This document shows, in pieces, positions 1 to 11,404 of a stretch of 64,000 bases of DNA. Position numbers and translations under genes: made by a program. Origin of the DNA: Guillardia theta CCMP2712 (taxonomy: Eukaryota > Cryptophyceae > Pyrenomonadales > Geminigeraceae); contig NW_005434594.1 in assembly GCF_000315625.1 (NCBI RefSeq), positions 234,216 through 298,215 on the forward strand. Reading direction: 5' to 3'. Positions within the stretch are counted from its first letter, which is position 1. Each line of letters opens with the position of its first letter. The notes under the pieces are model-generated. The model was not told the origin of the DNA. It made no database searches and was given only the letters and a program-made list of their open reading frames with translations.

Positions 1-19
1 CCTGCTCCTCCTCCTTTAC

Positions 20-1444
20 TCACTTGTAGACAAACTGGACACCTACAACTCCAGGCTTCTGCTGGTCCAGGCTCGAGTACCCCTGGGAGGAGGAGGCAGA
101 GCAGTAACAGGAGGAGGAGGAGGAGGAGGAGGAGGAGGAGGAGTAATGACGAGGAGTGACGGAGAGGAGGAGGAAGAAAGAACGAGGAGAAGGAAACGAA
201 AAGTCAAGTAGTGGAGAGGAGAGGAGAGGAGAGGAGAGGAGAGAAGAGGAGAGGAGAGGAGAGGAGAGGAGAGGAGAGGAGAGGAGAGGAGAGGAGAGGG
301 AGAATAGTCAGCTATCATCTCAGCATGCTTGCATCTCCGACTCACCTCCTGTGCTTGCTCCAGCGGCAAGAACAGAGAAGAGAGGAAAAGACTGGGCCTG
401 CAGTGGATAGTCAGCAGCTGTTGAGGAGGAGCAGGAGCAGGAGCAGTTGTTGTTGTTGTTGTTGTTGTTGTTGTTGATCGTGATGACGATGATGATCATA
501 ATCATGATCATGATCATGATGATAATCATGATGATGTGTAGCCGGCACCTGATCCTTCCTACCCACGTCCATGCCTCGTCAAACCTCCGTTGCTTGCTCC
601 ACAGCCCAGAGAGGTCAGCAGCGATCTGACTGACTTGAGAGCACTTGATAGACAGCTGAGAGTGAGGAGGAGGAGGGGAGCAGGGAAGAACGTCAGGTGG
701 AGGAGGAGCAGGAGAGTTCCTCTACCTGACTTCGGTGGAAGTTGATGCCCAACAGGAGCTGAGCTGGTTTCGAGCCGTACCAGGACCCCAGCAGCACCCG
801 TCCTCCTCGAGCTGTATGATCTAGAGCCGCCTGGAGCCCCCGCGGATTGCCCGTCACCTCAATGGAGAGGTCGATGTGCAGGCGGCGCTGCTGAAGCTCA
901 GCTGGGGTGAGAACGTGCTTCACGCCCATTCTGCGAGCAAGGGCAGCCCGGGCCGGGTCGAGCTCGACAGCGACAACATGCTCGGGCCCGACGGTTTGGA
1001 CGAGGATGGAGCTGACGAGCAAGCCGATCATCCCCTGCCCGAAGACCGCGACTCGCTCGCCGACCATCGGGCGAGCATCCTGCACCAGGGAGAGAGCAGT
1101 CTCCACAGCTGGGAAGTAGCAGGCGTCTTCGTCAGAGATGTGCTCGGGGACGAGCATAGCGCCGTTGGCGCTGACGATGGCGTGAGATGAATGGGGAGAG
1201 AAGGAAAAGAGTCTTTTCCCCTCCCACTCCCTCGCTGATACTCCACTCCCTATCACCCTCCCCACCAGGGAGTAGCCGTAGGAAAGAGGATACGCCATTC
1301 GCTGCTCCTTCATGTCCTCTATGGTGGTATCCAGCTGGGCGTCCTCCTCGAACTCTCCTCGGAAAATCTTCAGCTCAGTCCCGCTGCTGACCTGCAGGAC
1401 GACGATGTGAGCCGAGGAGGGGGAACAGTACGAGGACGGGAACA

Positions 1445-1480
<36 letters not shown>

Positions 1481-2009
1481 GGGAGAAAGAAGATGGACAA
1501 GGTGAGAGAGGGGGGAGAGGAGAGGAAATGAGGAGGAGGAGGTAGAAGGGGATCTTAAGGGCGAGGAATGAAAATGAGGAGGAGGTAGAAGGGGATCTTG
1601 AGGGCGAGGAGGAAGGAAGATTACAGCAGAGCTGAGAGTCTGAAGAAGGAGCTCGTCCTTGGCGAGTCTGCTGTTGAGCTCGGCGACATCCTGCTCATAC
1701 CGGACCTTGACTTGCCGAGGACCAACGAACTCAAGGATTGCTCGCTCGTTGCTCACTCCTTCCTTTCTGCCTGTTTCCTCCTCCTCCTTCTTCTCTCCCT
1801 CCTTCTCCTTCTCTCCTCCCTCCTCTACCTCCTCCTCTCCTTGCAGCTGGAACAACAAGTCCTTGTTCTTGGCTACAATAGTTGCCCTGCTGGACTTGAG
1901 CCGGTCGATCCAGCCAGCAACGTTGCAGGAGCGCGAGTTCAAAGGTGCCAGGCCCCTCCCGAAGAAGTAAAGCATGCACTTCCTCATCGTAGACAGGGCG
2001 CTGGACGAT

Positions 2010-2068
<59 letters not shown>

Positions 2069-4420
2069 TGCTGGAGCACTTATCACCCAGTCCGAGCTTC
2101 CCTCCGCGAGCATGCATCCCCCATGATCCTGTCAAGTATCATGAGCGTCCAGGAAGGCAGAAAGTCTCCCAGCACCTGGATGACGTCCTGCAACATCGAG
2201 AGGTCGAGGAAGTGCTTCTGCTGCACGCGCAGGTTGTCATGGTAGGAGGCCATCATCGCCACGTCGCCTGCGGCAGGGTGAGAGAAGGGAGGGCGTGGGG
2301 CGAGTGGACGGACTAGGAAGGTCTCCCTGCTGGTGGTGAGAGGGAAGGATGGTTGTCTCCCCGCAGAAGGAGATGGGAGCGTAGACCAGAGTCTTGCTGC
2401 GGGAGCCGGCGATGCGCAACAAAGTCTTGACGAGGACCTGAGGACGGGGAGAGAGGAGGAGGAGGAGGAGGAGGAGTGAGAAGCAGAGAAGGAGGAAGAA
2501 AGGAACAATCAGTGTGAGTTTAGACAGACGAGTGCAAAACAAAACAAGAGGCAAGTGCAGCAAGGAAAGCAGAGTTCAACAATTGCTGAAGGAGAAGCTA
2601 GGAAGAGAGCGACAAGGATCATGGCAAGGACAGCAGCACAAGCACCAGCACCACCAGCACCACCACCAGCACCACCACCAGCAGAAGGAGGAGGAGGAGG
2701 AGGAGGAGGAGGAGGAGGAGGAGGAGGAGGAGGAGGAGGAGGAGGAGGAGCAGCAGCAGCAGCAGGAAGATGACGAAGATTTTTGTAAGACGGAGAAATT
2801 CGATACCTCCGGGTCCACAAGATCAACGAAGCAGCAGGCAACAAACAGGTCAACCCTGAAGGCCGCCGGGTCACGGATCGGCTCGCAGAACAGTCAGGAT
2901 ACCTTCCGAAAACGTTCGGTTTCATCCTTCTCACGTCATCCTGGAGTATCGTGACCCGCAGGTTGCCTCTGCTGAACTGCCGCAACTTTGCGCCCGGCGC
3001 TGAACTTCCTCTCTCCTCGTACCCCTGCGACTGTCATCAGCCCAGCAGCACAACGTCCTTCCCACCTTGGAAGCCAACAGCCTTCCAGCATGCTCGAACA
3101 AGGTCCCGTCAACTTCCAGCCCGATGTACTCCACCGGTCCCTCCCTCTCCTCCAAGAATTTCTCGAGCTTGAAGAGCATAGAAAGCAGCCCCGCTCCCAC
3201 GTCTACGATCCTCAACGTCTCCTCCCTCCCCAGCAGCGCCAGCCTCCTGCACCGCAGAGAGTCAGCACAAGGGTGCTGGTTGACCACAGGCATTACCTGA
3301 GCAATGCGCTGAAGACTTGTTCGTTCATCGATCTCTTGTCGATTACGTTCTTTGCCTTGATGTACTCAACGGCATCAAAGTTCCACTCGTCTTGGGGTGA
3401 AATCATTCCAAGAACTTCCAGCATAGCATCTTCTACAGGCCTTCCTGTATCAACCTGCCTGCTCCGTCACCCATCCTCACCGCATCATTCGCTTCTTCTC
3501 CTTCCTCCTCCTCCTCCCCTCCTTCACTCTTTCCCTCCTCCGCTCTTCCCCTCCTCCTCCAGTCTTCTCTTACTCGTCTTCATGTGCCCTCCCTCCACTC
3601 CTCCTGGACTCAATCACCTTCATCGGTCGTATGCCAGCTCCTTCAGCTGTCTTGAGATTCACGTCGCTGTCGTCAAGCAGCACACAGTCGGCAGGAAGAG
3701 CAGCCGCTTTCTTCAGCTCCTCCCAGAACTTTGGCTCTGACTGCACATCGTCAAGGACGGCACGTCAAGTTCCAGGAGAACAGAACGAGGGAAGGGGTCG
3801 AAGGAGAGGATGACACGGAAACAAAGTAGGAGGAGGAGGGGGCAGATACAGTGAGAAGCCGCAGCAGCAGCAGCAGCATCAGCAGCAGCATCAGCAGCAG
3901 CAGCAGGATGCTTTGCAATACTTTGGTCAGTCCTCCCATTTTCTCTGGAGTCGCTATGAAGTTCCAACCGACACGGGAAAGGCCCAACGCATTCAGAACC
4001 TGCCGATGATGGTAAGATTTCCAAAGATCCTCCCAACAAGCAAAATGTAACCCTTCATTCTCCTCCTCTCCTCCCCCTCTCCCCATTCCTCTTCTGCTTT
4101 CCTCGCCAACTCCTTTCCACCTCTCCTCCTCCTCCCCTCCCCTCCTCCTCCTCCCCCTCCTCTTCTCCTCCTCATCCTTCCTTCTTGCTTCAGCATCAGC
4201 TTATTGCTTACCTTGTTCACGTGCCACAGCGGCGAGTTGCTAGCAATGATCTTCTTGCAAGAAGCAGAGGAGAGGAGAGGACGCAACATGCTTGCATGGC
4301 GGAAACCAGAATCGTCAGAAGAGGCGGGGTTGATAAGGAGCTTGGAGTAGTCCAGCGAAGAGAAGACCTGAGGGAGACAAGGACAAGGACAACGATCAGC
4401 ACAACGATCAGGAAGAGAAA

Positions 4421-4477
<57 letters not shown>

Positions 4478-4970
4478 ACGGCCAAGGCAGGAAACAGGCA
4501 CTAGCAACAGACCTCCTGATAGAAGCTCTTCTCTTCTTTAGGGCTCAAGTTCCTCTCCTCCTTGAGGCCTCTCACGGTCGACCCGAACCTCCTGTGTAGC
4601 TCGTCGCTCTCCTCAGGCGACATCTTGTACCTGCAGCAGCAGGTCGGATGCTGAGGAGGGAACTCTCTCCCCAGTCCACCTGCTGAGGCACCATCGATGG
4701 ATGTTTCGAACGATCTCGTCCTCGAGCCCTGTGGACTTCGGGTAGAGGCAACCATCCACATCGATGATAACTGCCATGTCGTCTTGCTTCGCTCCTCCTC
4801 CTCCTCGAAGTCTCCGCGTGATGCTCCGTTGGCACGAGGTTTGCAGGAGAGAACTCGATCCTCCAGCTTCACCTGTTGAGCTTTGACCTTCACATGGCAC
4901 TCGAGGCTTATTCACCTTGAGTCACATGGAAGACGAGGAGCATGGCTGCAATCAGTCGGACAGCCGTCAT
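20..4970 (-). CDS. Trifunctional fusion: HAD phosphatase - SAM methyltransferase - MDR dehydrogenase
   Basis: Multi-exon gene. The start is the ATG at 4970. Exon 1 (4970-4916) encodes a signal-like peptide (MTAVRLIAAMLLVFHV) and joins across a 43-nt intron (4873-4915) to an exon carrying RRLRGG and HAD motif I, DVDGCLYP (about 4750). Further HAD parts are IIASNSPLWHV (about 4240) and CVLLDDSDVNLKTAEGAG (about 3670). The exon at 3457-3311 reads from the HAD end (RPMK|VDTGRPVED) straight into the methyltransferase start (WNFDAVEYIKAKNVID). It is followed by motif I IVDVGAGLLSM (about 3200), VDLFVACCFVDLVDPE (about 2845) and GETTILP. One open exon (about 2110-1665) then carries the methyltransferase end, a Glu/Lys-rich linker and the MDR start RAILEFVGPRQVKV. 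The MDR domain has SSGTELKIFRGE, the Rossmann motif FGQGMIGLL and a final exon ending GVQFVYK with stop at 20-22. No Cys/His zinc ligand set is seen in the MDR part. Family resemblance is HAD-IA 5'-nucleotidase and BchC-like MDR; substrates are unknown. Estimated 900-1000 residues. Confidence 0.8.
105..300. repeat. GGA triplets and GAGAGGA minisatellite in the last intron of the fusion gene
   Basis: A run of GGA triplets (about 105-143) is followed by tandem GAGAG/GAGAGG units (about 211-300). Both lie between the exon ending PLEQAQE (donor about 325) and the terminal MDR exon, so they are intronic on the minus strand. Confidence 0.85.
444..476. repeat. (TTG)n microsatellite, intronic
   Basis: About eleven TTG triplets, followed by a TGATCA-rich stretch to about 537. 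It sits in an intron of the minus-strand fusion gene. Confidence 0.85.
1441..1487. repeat. (GGACGA)n microsatellite, intronic
   Basis: Tandem hexanucleotide within the intron between the exon ending LLLQTLSSA and the exon starting VSSGTELK of the MDR domain. Confidence 0.8.
2010..2066. repeat. (CTGCTC)n tract, possibly coding Glu-Gln on the minus strand
   Basis: About nine CTGCTC units. On the minus strand the frame of the methyltransferase C-terminal exon stays open through it as (Glu-Gln)n, between SSDWVI and STMRKCML. It is either a low-complexity insertion in the protein or part of a small intron using the donor at GTGATA. I cannot decide which. Confidence 0.6.
2690..2765. repeat. (GGA)n and (GCA)n microsatellite, intronic
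   Basis: Long GGA triplet run followed by GCA triplets, in the intron after the methyltransferase exon ending CCFVDLVDPE. Confidence 0.85.
4421..4478. repeat. (GAGGAC)n microsatellite, intronic
   Basis: Tandem hexanucleotide between two HAD-domain exons of the minus-strand fusion gene. A (CAG)n tract at about 3861-3912 fills another HAD intron in the same way. Confidence 0.8.
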
Positions 4971-5896
4971 ACCTCTCCTCTTCCTCCTCGACCCCATCAT
5001 AACCTGAGTAACTCGTCAGCGTCTCGCTTTGCGTTTGCGCCCGCGTTCTTGTGATCCTCACACCGCCACTGCATCCATCATTGTCCCGCTCTCTTCACTC
5101 CTCCGTCTCTGTCTCTCTCGTTAGTTTCGTATTCTGCATTGCTAACCGCTTCCTCCCCTTCTGCTTCCTTGACTCTGAACCTTCTTGACTGCACAAGGTC
5201 TTGTCCTAGGCCATCCGTCCTTCCCCTCCCTCCTTCCCTCTAACTTCCCCTTCCCTCATCTTCGACTTCGTTTTCTCATGTTCATTCATATGTCTTTGTA
5301 TAGTCTCCTCACTCTCCTGCTCTTCCTCGTCCTCCCTCCTCTCTTCCTCCATCTTAGCCCGCGTCCCCCATGCCTTGTCCAATAGTCCATGGATTCTTTG
5401 TGGAGATGGAGGCCGAATACCCTCATCTCCGCTCAGTCCCTAACTAAAACCAGGGTCAGAACTAATGAACTTTCCAAGTTCCCGCTCCCAGTCCGGCACG
5501 GGCGGCGCCGTGACTACGCCGAGCCCGGGCCACGACCGTCAGTGGCCGCCGGTCGCGGCCGCCGCCGGGTACTGATCGGATGAAAACCGTCTACCTTCAA
5601 TCAAAGTTCTACCTTCAGTCTTCAGCCCAATTCAGTAGTGACTGCCACGGTGGGTTCAACGATGATACGGCAGTACGGTACAGTGATACAGTGAGTCACT
5701 GTCACTTCGGCACTTAAATCATACTATGATAGCTTTTGTCATGATGGTAATACAAGATAGTTAACAAACTGGGCAGCAGCTGCTCTACCCTCTGACTCCC
5801 CACACTCGATCTTCTGCCCCGCACCCCTCCTCCTCTCCCACACGAGCTGAGAAAAGTTGCTTCCCCTATGATGGCAGCTGGGAGGGTCCCAGAGAG
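4971..5896. other. Intergenic: CT-rich stretch, then a GC-rich patch
   Basis: This lies between the start of the fusion gene and the end of the beta-propeller gene. No convincing exon was found on either strand. About 5490-5720 is a GC-rich patch rich in CCGG, TACGGTAC and CAGTGA words, like the larger patches near 20.2, 27.2, 33.5, 50.5 and 56.3 kb. The fusion-gene promoter must lie at the left edge, but no TATA box is evident. Confidence 0.6.
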
Positions 5897-6070
5897 TTAC
5901 TCGCAGGCTGGGCGGGAGAGGTTGACTTGTCGGATCAAAGTCACGTCCCTCACTTGGTGGACTTGAGACGTTCTAGCGGGGCAAAGTGAGTGAAGAGGAA
6001 GAGAAGGAGGAGGACGAGGAGGAAGACGAGGAGGAAGAGAAGGAAGAGGTCAAGGAGGAGTCGGAGGACA

Positions 6071-6115
<45 letters not shown>

Positions 6116-7626
6116 TGAAGAGGAGGAGGACAGTCTTGTTTGAAGGCGGTAGCAGGAGAGGAGAGAAGTCACAAGAAGACATGAAATGATGAGAATCATG
6201 ATGAGTGTAAGCAGGTGCAAAGGAGAAGCGACAAGGAAAGATTGAACAAGTGAAGCTGGAGGGGGACGAGGAAGGGGCTGGGACAGAGACGGAGATGAAG
6301 AAGGAGACGGGGAGTGGAGGCAGGCAAGCAGGCTGCACCTGTCGGAGAAGGTGAAGATGCAGTCGTCGATGTAGACGCTCCTGCGGATGCGCTTGTTCTC
6401 GTTGCATGTTGTCACCCCTGAGCAGTGAGAAATCCTCCCCCGCTCCTTGATCTTCTCGCCGAACATATCGAAGAGGATGGCCCCGCTGAAAGGCACCTGC
6501 AGGATGAAATCATTCATGGAGGAGACGTGAGGAAGGAACGGAAACCTGGTCCTCCGTGTAGAGATACATGGGAAGGACGAGAAGTCCTGGAAGTGGAGGC
6601 ACAGGAGGACGAGGAGGAGGACGAGGAGGAGGACGAGGAGGAGGAGATGGTGGTGGTGATGATGATGGAGGAGGAAGAGGATTAGAAGGAGGACGGGCAG
6701 GAGGAAGAAGAGGAGAAGGAGCACGAGGAGGAGGAGGAGGAGGAGGAGATGTCAGAATAGGATGCAGCTCAGACTCTCTCCCTCTTCACCTCGATGCAGC
6801 AGGAAGGCCTTGTGATCCCACGCTGCTTCCGAGTATGACCCTGCTCCTCCCAGCACGATCGCCTGCTGCTCCTTGGGGGAGGAAGGGACGGTGACATCGA
6901 AGACGGAGATCTTCACTCCGAGCTGCAGCACCATCCCCCGCTCTTCCCTCGTCTCCCGTCCAAGACCAATGAGGTCTGTAGAGTCGTCACAAGGACAGGA
7001 AAATGAGCAGGAAGAGGAGAAAGGAGGAGGGTGTAGGGGACGAGGGAGGAAGCGAGGAAGAGATGAAGGAAAAGGGAGAAGTGGTAGAGGGTGAGTGGAA
7101 AAAGAGAGAAAGACAAGGAGAATGGTGGAAGAGGAGGAGGAGGGAAAGAAAAGAAAGAAAGGAGAGGAGGAGGGAAAGAGAAGAAAGGGAGGGGAGGAGG
7201 AGGAGAGGAAGGACTGACGGGTGTCGTTGATAGGATGGAGGTACTCGGAGAAGCCAGGAATCTTGAGCTCTCCCTTGAGGAGAGGATTCCAAGGATCCGA
7301 AGCGTTGATAACAAACAGAGGATCCACCTTTGCATGAAGCCCATCAGCAGAGAAGGCGGGAGCGACGGGCAGAACAGCGAGAGAAGGCGGACGAGAGGGA
7401 GGAGGGAAGAGGGAGGAGGGAGGAGGGAGGAGGGAGGAGGGAGGAGGGAGGAGGGAGGAGGACTCACTCTTCTGAAAGTGACGACGTAGACCATGTTGCT
7501 TGCAAAGCGGACAGAGTAAATTCGCTCCCCAGGAGCAAGCCCTCGCAGACTCCCTTGCAGGCCCCCGGTAGCGTTGATGATGAAAAGATTGCTCTGACTG
7601 TGGAAAGGTGAACTCTCGGCCTCAGG

Positions 7627-7660
<34 letters not shown>

Positions 7661-10133
7661 GGCAGCAGCAGCAGCAAGCAAGCAAGCAGGGCTACCTGGT
7701 CTGTCCCCAGACATCCCCTGAGGTTGTCGCAACTCGGAGATGATCGTCAAACTCGTCCATGGCGAACTGATTGATGATGATGCCCGGAACCTGCTAGCTC
7801 GGTCAGCGAGAAGAAAGCTCCTCCTCCTCACCTCCTGCCTTGATTAGCCGCTCGAAGGTTGGGTCTCCCGCGTTCATGGCAAACTGAGCAGGAGCAAAGA
7901 TTACACGAGGCTAGAGAGGCTGAGTTGCACCTTGATGATTACAGTCATGGGCTCTGCTAGACGGAAACTGGACCCTCCTGCTGCTCCTCCTTCGCCCACT
8001 GCTACTCCTTTTCCTCCCCCTCCTCCTCCTCCTCCTCCTCCCTCCTCTCCCTCGCCCCAGGTGGTAGAAGCGACGTAGAGGTGGGTTGATGAGGCATACA
8101 GGACGAAACCATTGCCTGCAAGGGTCTCAATAACTTCACTGTCATCTTTAATACCTTTCCCTCCTCGTCCTGCCTCGCTTCCTTACCAGCTCTCCCCTCT
8201 CCCTCCTTCCTTCCCTCCTCTTCTCTCTTTCCTCTCCTCCTCGTCGTAGCTCTTCTCTCTCCCCTTACCTGCATGCGTTGCTGATGATATTCTCCCCAAA
8301 TTCTCACGGCTGATGCGCACTGACACAATAGAGATCCATCTGTAAAACCATCAGGTCTCCTCCCTCCTCTTCTGTCTTTCCTCTCCCCTCCCCTCCTCTC
8401 CTCTCCTCTCCTCTCCTCTCCTCTCCTCTCCTCTCCTCTCTTCTCCTCTCCTCTTTTCTCCCTCCTCCTCTTCAAAGCCTCCTGTCGTCTGCCCCTCCCC
8501 CTCCTTCTCCTCTACATCCTCGTCCCCAACTTCTCTCACCCTGTCGCGCTAGGAAGCTCAGGTATCCAGCTGATGCTCGTGCATGGAGCGATGGGACGGA
8601 AAGGAGGCGAGGCCATCGAGTCTTGAGCTGCAAATGTTGACCTGAAGAGAGGAGCCGAAGCTCTAGTGCTGCCAAGAAGTGAGGAAGAGATGAGGGGAGA
8701 GACAAGGAGGAGTATGGAGGAGGAGGAGAGGGAGAGAGAGGGAGAGAGAAGAGGACGAGGGGAGGACGAGAGTAGAAGGGAGGAGGAGAGAGCAGCGAGG
8801 GAGAGAGAGAACAATAAAATGATGAGAAGAGGACGAGAATGAAGCAATCGAGTAACATCATGCATGAAGAAGAAAAAGTTCAGATGAAGGGAAAGTTGCA
8901 TAGAACGAACAAAATTGTCGTAAAAAGGTGATACAGTAAGTTGTTAGAGGAATTCGACAAATTACCTGGGCTGAAAAACTTTCTCATTGGACATTCTTCG
9001 CCTCAAAGGGCAATAGGTTCTACAAGATCAGTCACATGTTCCAGAACAACAACTTCCCTCAACATCACGATTTCATCCATCTACTCTATGACACATATAT
9101 CTAAAACCACCACTTCACACCTAAAATTTCATCAGCTCACCGGATCGCCAGGTACATCACATCATCCACAAGGCGACTAGCCACATGATCTCCTTCCACT
9201 TCAATCGTCTGCCATCTTGTCAACTTTTCTACAGACTTCAAACTTCTTCTCATCGATCACTTGAGTCAAACTCGGAGCCGAGCGATTTTTGATGTCCCAC
9301 AATTGGCAGGCAGCTACAGAAAAATATTCGCCAGTCGCCTCTGCCCTATAGTCCAAGTCAAATCCTTGAAACTCTTTATCTTGACTTACCTCAGCGTTGA
9401 AGTTCCCAGGACAGCAACTATGTCTCCTTTGATGAAGAGATTCTGCCAATCTAATAACTCCCAAGACTCTATGTGCTCCTTCTACTCTTTCATTTCCTTC
9501 TCCACTCCTTCAATTCCGCTACCTCGTTCTCCCTCTTCATCCCTCCTCTCCCTCCTCTCCCTCGGCCCCTCATCCTTCCTCCTCCTCTCTCGCATACCTG
9601 TGGGTAAACAAGACCTGACTGTCTCAGGTCAACTCTACTCAGGACGTCGAGCTCTTGGGGAGGATAGGCCTTCACAAGACGTGAGGCAACGAGACAAGCG
9701 CAGAAGCAGCTACTTTGCAGATGATCAGAAGGTTTTCAGACAAGACAAGCAGGTAAAAGAATCTCCCGTCTGTCTTGATCACGTCAGCCTCGTCGACTCC
9801 CTTCACCTGCTCCCTCGTCATCGAACATGACAACAGCATCTTCATCTGACCTGATTGTTGGTTGTTGAGTAGTCAGGAGACGATGGCGCAGCAGCACCAG
9901 CACCAGCAGCTGAGGAGGAGGAGGCTGAATCGCCCGCCTTTGCTGTCTCAGCTGCATAAACCAATCCTGCTTTGCAACTCAGATTTGCAACATATCAGAA
10001 TAGCTTGCTCCTTACAGCAGCGCTCTCTCCTTCTTTACTTCCCCCCTCCACTACTCCTCCACTCCTGAGTGCTCCTCTCATCCACTCAGAACTGCCTGCT
10101 GCCTCTCCTTCAACTTCGTCCTGCTCATCCTCA

Positions 10134-10198
<65 letters not shown>

Positions 10199-10736
10199 AC
10201 AACGCTCAAAACGTGTTCGCAGTTACCAACCAGGATAATTTGCACGGGTGCTACAGTTGCAGTAGTCGCAATAGTCGCTACTCCACCAGCTCCATCCTGG
10301 AACAAGAGACATCGATATGGAGATGTCTTCCTCAGTCTCAAGACTCGTCAGCTCCTCCATCTCGCTGCAAGCTCATCGTGACAACCACCATACACCCAAC
10401 CACAAATCTGATCGAACTCGACCTACCTGCAGCTCTTGAAGTAAGTGAAGGTGAACCTCCGTTGGTCGCTGTCGAGATCATCTTCTATTGCACTCTTCCT
10501 GTGCCTCTTCAGGTACGAGAAGTGCATGGCAAGGCTGATCAATATCGCCAAAATGCCGGCCATTGTTGCTATTGTGACCCATTGCCAGCTGAACGAAGAT
10601 GTCAACAGGGGGAGGGGATGGTTGGAGCTTACCGTCTCCTCACACAAGCTCTCACATAGTCATGATGATGGGCCTCTGGTTGAGCTTCTACATGGTCGGG
10701 ATCGTCCATGACATCATATCCCTTGTCGGCCAGCAT
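5897..10736 (-). CDS. Membrane-anchored secreted-type beta-propeller protein (PF09826-like)
   Basis: At least 12 exons. The ATG at 10736 gives a short acidic N-terminus, then after a 44-nt intron one membrane segment (about residues 40-62, WQWVTIATMAGILAILISLA), consistent with a type II or signal-anchor protein. The extracytoplasmic part follows the order of the bacterial/archaeal secreted beta-propeller family: DYSTTNNQ|VKGVDEADVIKTDG (about 9900-9740), YPPQELDVLSRVDL (9660), NLFIKGDIVAVLGTS (9420), LWDIKNRSAPSLTQ|TIEVEGDHVASRLVDD (9300-9140), RPIAPCTSISWIP (8570), GNGFVLYASSTHLYVAST (8080), FAMDEFDDHLRVATTSGD (7740), FVINASDPWNPLLKGELKIP (7300), GGAGSYSEAAWDHKAFLL (6830), SFSDR|TSQVHQVRDVTLIRQV, stop at 5897-5899. 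Family assignment rests on these ordered motifs. Ligand and role are unknown. Several introns are filled with GA- or CT-rich repeats. Confidence 0.78.
10140..10198. repeat. (CTCGTC)n microsatellite
   Basis: About ten hexanucleotide units, probably intronic in the beta-propeller gene between the membrane-anchor exons and the VDEAD exons. Similar tracts in the same gene lie at 6075-6115 (GAGGAC), 7390-7460 (GGAGGGA) and 8395-8460 (CTCTC). Confidence 0.8.
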
Positions 10737-11404
10737 CCCGGTACCAATTTCAACTAGTTTGTTGTAAAGCTCTCAACAGGCTCTGCCTTCTGATAGACTT
10801 GGAAGAAATTTCTTGTGGTTTTCAGATGTTTGTGTTATCCTCTTCCTTTCTCTTCTTCTCTTCTTCTCTTCTTCTCTTCTTCTCTTCTTCTCTTCTTCTC
10901 TTCTTCTCTTCTTCTCTTCTCCTCTCCTCCTCTCTTCTTCACTGTCTTTCCTGACTTTTATAAAACACCACAAAGTTCAGCAGTCGCTATTCAGGATGTT
11001 TATAGGGGGTGGGGTGTACATAGTACCCGTCAATTAGACTATTTTCACGCGATTTAGTGACGGTAGTGAGAAGGTATTTTGAAATCTTAGGGTAGGGTAG
11101 TTGACCATCGAGTATTTTCATGAGGCTGGGTGGAGAATGGGAAAAGGGAGGGGTAGTGAAAGCAAAAATGGCCTGGGAAAACGAAAGACAAGTAAGGAGA
11201 GGAGAGGAGGGGAGGGGAGGGGAGGGAGGAGAGGAGAGGAGAGGAGAGGAGAGGGGAGGGGAGGAAGAGTGCAAACTAGGAGAAGAATGACTAGGAATGG
11301 AGGAACAAAACAAGTGACGAAGTGACGAGGGATCGCTGGGAGGAGGAGGAGGAGGAGGAGAAGGAAGAGGGAGTGCAAAACAAACAAGAGAGGACAATAA
11401 GGTT
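10737..11404. other. Intergenic, CT/GA-rich repeats
   Basis: Contains a (TTCTC)n tract at about 10850-10930 and GAGAGG-type repeats at about 11195-11270. No supported exon. An open stretch ELYNKLVEIGTG lies in frame just upstream of the Met at 10736, so an upstream exon of the beta-propeller gene remains possible. Confidence 0.55.

Noticed and set aside
156-529. Open frames rich in Glu/Arg/Ser or Cys over 150-530
   Set aside because: They come from GAGAGG, GGA and TTG repeats that lie in introns of the minus-strand fusion gene.
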